Assembly (NCBI GenBank): GCA_020247305.1
Contig: JADCJE010000143.1
Coordinates: 1 to 33,942 of the forward strand
Origin: Phycisphaerales bacterium
GTDB taxonomy: Bacteria; Planctomycetota; UBA1135; UBA2386
Reading direction: 5' to 3'
Length of the DNA: 33,942 nucleotides
The position numbers and the translations under genes were made by a program. Shown one piece after another: positions 31,490-33,942 of this stretch (its first letter is position 1; each line of letters starts with the position of its first letter). Under the pieces are notes generated by a model that made no database searches, was not told the origin of the DNA, and saw only the letters and a list, made by a program, of their open reading frames with translations.

Positions 31490-31511
31490 CGTCGGCGGTA
31501 CGTTGCCGACG
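31490..31511 (+). terminator. Weak hairpin after second terminator paralogue
   Basis: CGTCGGC (31490-31496) pairs with GCCGACG (31505-31511) around an 8-base loop in the gap after the terminator-like gene. There is no T-run, so this is a low-confidence terminator; it may be a regulatory hairpin or chance in GC-rich DNA. Confidence 0.3.
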
Positions 31512-31571
31512 CGGCGGCGAGGACGCTGCGGTGTCCCGCCCATCCCCGCTGCACGCTAGCTGCCACTGACC

Positions 31572-31697
31572 ATGGCCCGACGCCGCCGCACTCTCCTCCC
31601 GCGTGACCCGATGGTCGCCCTCGGCCTGGCCATGACCGTGGCCGCGATCGTGACTTGCGGCGTGGTGTTGACGCTTCTCGTCCGCGCGGCATGCTGA
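31572..31697 (+). CDS. 41-residue single-TM protein
   Basis: 41 residues. Basic start (ARRRRTLLPRDP) followed by a single hydrophobic helix (residues ~14-36, MVALGLAMTVAAIVTCGVVLTLL). This fits a short inner-membrane protein and could be a small holin, antiholin or lysis helper. Gene is real by size and position near lysis genes; function unproven. Confidence 0.5.
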   Translation: MARRRRTLLPRDPMVALGLAMTVAAIVTCGVVLTLLVRAAC

Positions 31698-31839
31698 TGA
31701 CGCCGAGGTCGCAGCCGCAGTGAGGTCTCCAGTTCATGATGCGCAACGGTAGGTCGGTCGGTCGCCGGTGAGGGCCGGCGAAGGCGACCTCGGCAGTTTA
31801 CGCTTGCGATTCCGATGCCGATCCCGTAGAGGGTCCGGC

Positions 31840-32160
31840 ATGCCGATGAGTCGCATGGAGGCCGCCGCGAGCGGCCTGACCGTCTACGAGGGTGTCCACC
31901 CCTGCCGCATCTGCGGGAGTCCGTGGAGGTACACCGCGCACGGGCAGTGCGTGCCCTGCCAGCGAGAACGGGCCAGCAAGCGGCAGGAAGCCATCGCCAA
32001 GAAGCTCAAGGCCGCGCGGAAGGGCCGGAAACGCCGCCAGAAGCCCGCGCCTGCCACGATCGACGAGGGGGGCGTGCCACCACAGCCTCGGCGGCGATCG
32101 GGCCGCAAATCGGCTCCTAGCGCGCCGCCGCAGAATCCCGCCGAGGGGGTTGCGCCGTGA
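31840..32160 (+). CDS. Basic zinc-ribbon protein
   Basis: 106 residues from ATG 31840; a GAGGG motif about seven bases upstream supports this start. HPCRICGS and QCVPCQ form a zinc ribbon (CxxC...CxxC), followed by a highly basic tail (KKLKAARKGRKRRQKP). It resembles the zinc ribbons at 1284 and 4389 and may bind DNA. Function unknown. The next gene overlaps as GTGA. Confidence 0.6.
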   Translation: MPMSRMEAAASGLTVYEGVHPCRICGSPWRYTAHGQCVPCQRERASKRQEAIAKKLKAARKGRKRRQKPAPATIDEGGVPPQPRRRSGRKSAPSAPPQNPAEGVAP

Positions 32161-32672
32161 CGACGCGCCGCTACATCGGCACGCCCGCTGTTTCCCCAGC
32201 TGTGGAGAGCCGGGGGGGTAGGGGGGGTCTGCCTTCTGGTTCTTCTTCTGAGGAGGAGGAGAAGGAGGTCTCTCTCTCTTCTCTCCCAGAAAGCAGAGCG
32301 GATGCGGGAACCCTAGCGGATGCTCTGCTGACCGCCGGCGTGCTGTTGTTGGCCCCGCCCAAGCGCCTGCAGGTGGCCGAGCAGCTCGCCGCCGCCGGCG
32401 TCACGGTCGACGACCTGGAGCTGCTGCGCGCGTACATCGGCAGCAACGAGCCGGACGAGGCCCTCGCCCGTCGCTACCTGTGTTCGATCGTGATGGACCC
32501 GAAGCGGACGCGCGAGGCACTCGACGGCCTGCGCGAGTTTCAGCGCCGGCGCACCGCAGCGGCCAGCAGCCGCAGCGCGACGCACTACCCCGGCTTCCCC
32601 TCGCCCTACCACACCTGCGCCTGCGAGTGCTGCAACGCACTCCGCGGGCAAGGCATCGCCGACAAGTTCTGA
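32157..32672 (+). CDS. Unknown protein with G-tract and acidic low-complexity region
   Basis: 171 residues. Near the N-terminus, GGRGG and GSSSEEEEKEVSLSSL are encoded by G-runs (32212-32227) and a purine-rich tract. A helical domain follows (LADALLTAGVLLLAPP, VAEQLAAAGVTVDDLELL, DPKRTREALDGLREFQRR), and the last ~30 residues hold cysteines in a CACECC cluster. I recognise no family. Ribosome-binding GAGGGG precedes the GTG. Confidence 0.6.
   Translation: MTTRRYIGTPAVSPAVESRGGRGGLPSGSSSEEEEKEVSLSSLPESRADAGTLADALLTAGVLLLAPPKRLQVAEQLAAAGVTVDDLELLRAYIGSNEPDEALARRYLCSIVMDPKRTREALDGLREFQRRRTAAASSRSATHYPGFPSPYHTCACECCNALRGQGIADKF
32212..32227 (+). repeat. Two G7 runs separated by TA
   Basis: Seven G at 32212-32218 and seven at 32221-32227, separated by TA, inside the start of the gene at 32157. 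A one-base expansion of the first run would bring TAG into frame, so this is a potential slippage hotspot. Confidence 0.6.
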
Positions 32673-32691
32673 CCCGCAAGGAGACCTGACC

Positions 32692-32919
32692 ATGACCACG
32701 AACGCTGACATCATCCGCTTGCTGCGCGAAGGCGAGGAGATCGTCCGTCAGTACCAGCGCGAAAACTTCGATCTGCGGCAGTTGTGCATCACGCTCGCGT
32801 TCGAGCTGGAGCGCAGATGCGCGCTGCATCCTGAGGACGCTGGGGAGACGGCTGCCGAGATCATTCAACGGGTGGGATCGAAACTGAACGCCAACACCGA
32901 ACAGGAGGCCGTCAAGTGA
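32692..32919 (+). CDS. Small helical early-type protein
   Basis: 75 residues after a good AAGGAGA ribosome-binding site (32679-32685). Helical, charged (ADIIRLLREGEEIVRQYQREN, LCITLAFELERRC), with a few cysteines. Family unknown. It opens the ea22-like gene cluster and overlaps the next GTG. Confidence 0.6.
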   Translation: MTTNADIIRLLREGEEIVRQYQRENFDLRQLCITLAFELERRCALHPEDAGETAAEIIQRVGSKLNANTEQEAVK

Positions 32920-33437
32920 TCGACATCGACAAGCTGGAACAACTGCGCGCCGCTGCGACTCAGGGGCCGTTTGTGCATGTTACGCCGCCGCCGGGACACT
33001 CGTTCGGGTTCATAGGCTACTACGTCGAGCACGAAGGTGAGCGGCTTCGTGCCGAGTTCCCTGCGAACGACGCCGACGATGCGTACACCGTCGAGTTGCT
33101 CAACGCCGCCCCCGCGCTGCTCGCCGAAGTGCGGAGGTTGCGGAATGAACGCGACGAGGCGCGCAAGGAGTACGAAGAACTGCTTCGCCGCACTGAGAAG
33201 CGCGAGGAAACCGAGCGCATCGTCAATGCCGGGTCGCTGCCATCGCACCTAGAGCGCGCAGAGGACCGGGAACTGGACCGCCTCCGCGCCATCGAGGCGG
33301 CGGCGATGGACGCCATGCGGCAAATCGACCGCACACTGTGGTTGGAGCACGAGACCGGCTTTCTGCACGATCTGCGGAACAACGCAAGAATCTGCGACCT
33401 GCGCGTCGCGCTCGCGGCGAAGGAGGGCGGGAAGTGA
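32916..33437 (+). CDS. Ea22-like protein
   Basis: 173 residues from GTG 32916 with AGGAGG (32903-32908). The N-terminal pattern DIDKLEQLRAAATQGPF and ANDADDAYTVELLNAAPALLAEVRRL matches Ea22-like phage proteins of unknown function. A charged coiled-coil (RNERDEARKEYEELLRR) follows. It contains the repeat LDRLRAIEAAA and ends in ALAAKEGGK, both shared with the next genes. Confidence 0.7.
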   Translation: MIDIDKLEQLRAAATQGPFVHVTPPPGHSFGFIGYYVEHEGERLRAEFPANDADDAYTVELLNAAPALLAEVRRLRNERDEARKEYEELLRRTEKREETERIVNAGSLPSHLERAEDRELDRLRAIEAAAMDAMRQIDRTLWLEHETGFLHDLRNNARICDLRVALAAKEGGK

Positions 33438-33919
33438 CCGACCTGACCGACGAACGGCTGAGAGAGATTGCCGCCGGCAAACCGATACCCTTGGCCGTCT
33501 GCGCTGCCACGGGCGATCCGTCGTGGGCAGAGGTCCGGAAAATCGCTGCCGAACTTCTCGCGGCCCGCAACTCGTTGCAGCGGCTGCGCGCCATCGAGGC
33601 GGCGGCCAAAACGTGGATGGAATGGGGCGGACACTGCCCGACTTGTGCCTTTGTTCGACACCGCGAAGGGAACCCGCTATTGAGCACCGAGTTGCTGTGG
33701 GACTACTGCGATTGCGGGTGGCACGCAGCAAGTGCCGCGCTCGCGGCGAAGGAGACCGACAATGGCAAGGCCTGACCCGAGCACCATGTCCGACTTCCAC
33801 CTGCTGGACGAGTACCTGATCGTCTTCCGAGACGCAGGTCGTCGGCACATGGCATGCCGCATCGAACTGGAGCGCAGGCTCGCAGAACTGGACCGGCTGC
33901 GCGCCATCGAGGCGGCGGC
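33285..33919 (+). repeat. Dispersed direct repeats in the early-type genes
   Basis: A 20-bp direct repeat beginning CGCGCCATCGAGG occurs three times, at 33285-33304, 33587-33606 and 33900-33919, all in frame as LRAIEAAA. A second unit, GCGCTCGCGGCGAAGGAG, occurs at 33408-33425 and 33737-33754 and contains the ribosome-binding site of the following gene. Confidence 0.8.
33434..33775 (+). CDS. Small modular protein with Cys-rich motif
   Basis: 113 residues from GTG 33434, seven bases after an AAGGAGG signal. Starts TDLTDERLREIAAGKP, has the shared LQRLRAIEAAA block and a cysteine set (HCPTC, YCDCGWH) that may bind zinc, and ends in the shared ALAAKE segment. Family unknown; it is built from the same modules as its neighbours. 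Confidence 0.6.
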   Translation: MTDLTDERLREIAAGKPIPLAVCAATGDPSWAEVRKIAAELLAARNSLQRLRAIEAAAKTWMEWGGHCPTCAFVRHREGNPLLSTELLWDYCDCGWHAASAALAAKETDNGKA

Positions 33920-33942
33920 GAGGGAAGTCGCGGCAAACGTCG
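33762..33942 (+). CDS. Small modular protein, 3' truncated at window end
   Basis: At least 60 residues, from ATG 33762 after AAGGAG (33749-33754). Contains helix ELERRLAELDRLRAIEAAA, the same repeat found in the two preceding genes. The gene runs off the window, so length and family are unknown. Confidence 0.55.
   Translation, partial: MARPDPSTMSDFHLLDEYLIVFRDAGRRHMACRIELERRLAELDRLRAIEAAAREVAANV

Noticed and set aside
31768..31839. N-terminal extension of the zinc-ribbon gene at 31840
   Set aside because: The extension (arginine-rich, no ribosome-binding site) looks non-coding, and GAGGG before ATG 31840 supports the shorter form.
1..33942. tRNA genes, CRISPR arrays and insertion sequences
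   Set aside because: No cloverleaf-like segments, no spaced repeat arrays and no transposase-like genes were recognised on reading; a dedicated search was not possible.

Overview
The window is one contiguous stretch of a tailed-bacteriophage genome, almost certainly a siphovirus. About 50 tightly packed genes all lie on the + strand, and most neighbours overlap by 1 to 4 bases (GTGA, ATGA or TGATG junctions). GC content is very high, with strong G/C preference at third codon positions. A lipoprotein with a classical lipobox and a tail module like that of Rhodobacter-type gene transfer agents (DUF2460, DUF2163, NlpC/P60, hub) point to a high-GC Gram-negative host, probably a proteobacterium. 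No integrase, repressor, DNA polymerase, endolysin, tRNA or CRISPR array was recognised, so parts of the genome probably lie outside the window.

Layout. (1) 1-1206: end of a YqaJ-type exonuclease and a RecT-like annealing protein, a two-component recombination system. (2) 1284-4796: zinc-ribbon proteins, a low-GC ParB-like gene, a 343-bp non-coding block packed with three families of palindromes, an exported protein and a protein with only sigma-70 region 2. (3) 4826-12430: packaging and head genes: candidate small terminase, large terminase, DUF4055-like portal, Lar-like zinc ribbon, Mu F-like head protein, scaffold, major capsid protein, and two paralogous candidate decoration proteins. (4) 12508-16026: connector genes. 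The first is an unusual fusion of a beta-helix glycosidase-like domain to a DnaT-like head-tail adaptor; it is followed by a stopper candidate, a neck protein and a tail terminator. (5) 16029-25917: tail tube, tail chaperones with a G GGA AAC -1 frameshift site, a short tape measure, distal tail protein, a glycine-rich adhesin, DUF2163 hub, NlpC/P60 peptidase and a 1027-residue tip protein. (6) 25917-30113: fibre and tail-accessory proteins, including a repeat fibre and a kelch-like protein. (7) 30136-31697: a probable lysis region (two-TM protein, lipoprotein), a second tail-terminator paralogue and a 41-residue membrane protein. (8) 31840-33942: small zinc-ribbon, ea22-like and modular early-type genes that share DNA repeats.

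Together these genes supply recombination, DNA packaging, a scaffolded capsid, a neck, a short non-contractile tail and several independent candidate glycan- or receptor-binding parts. The most noteworthy points are the glycosidase-adaptor fusion, the palindrome block beside the ParB-like gene, the hairpin that reaches the capsid gene start codon, the duplicated tail terminator and a structural module shared by several virion proteins.
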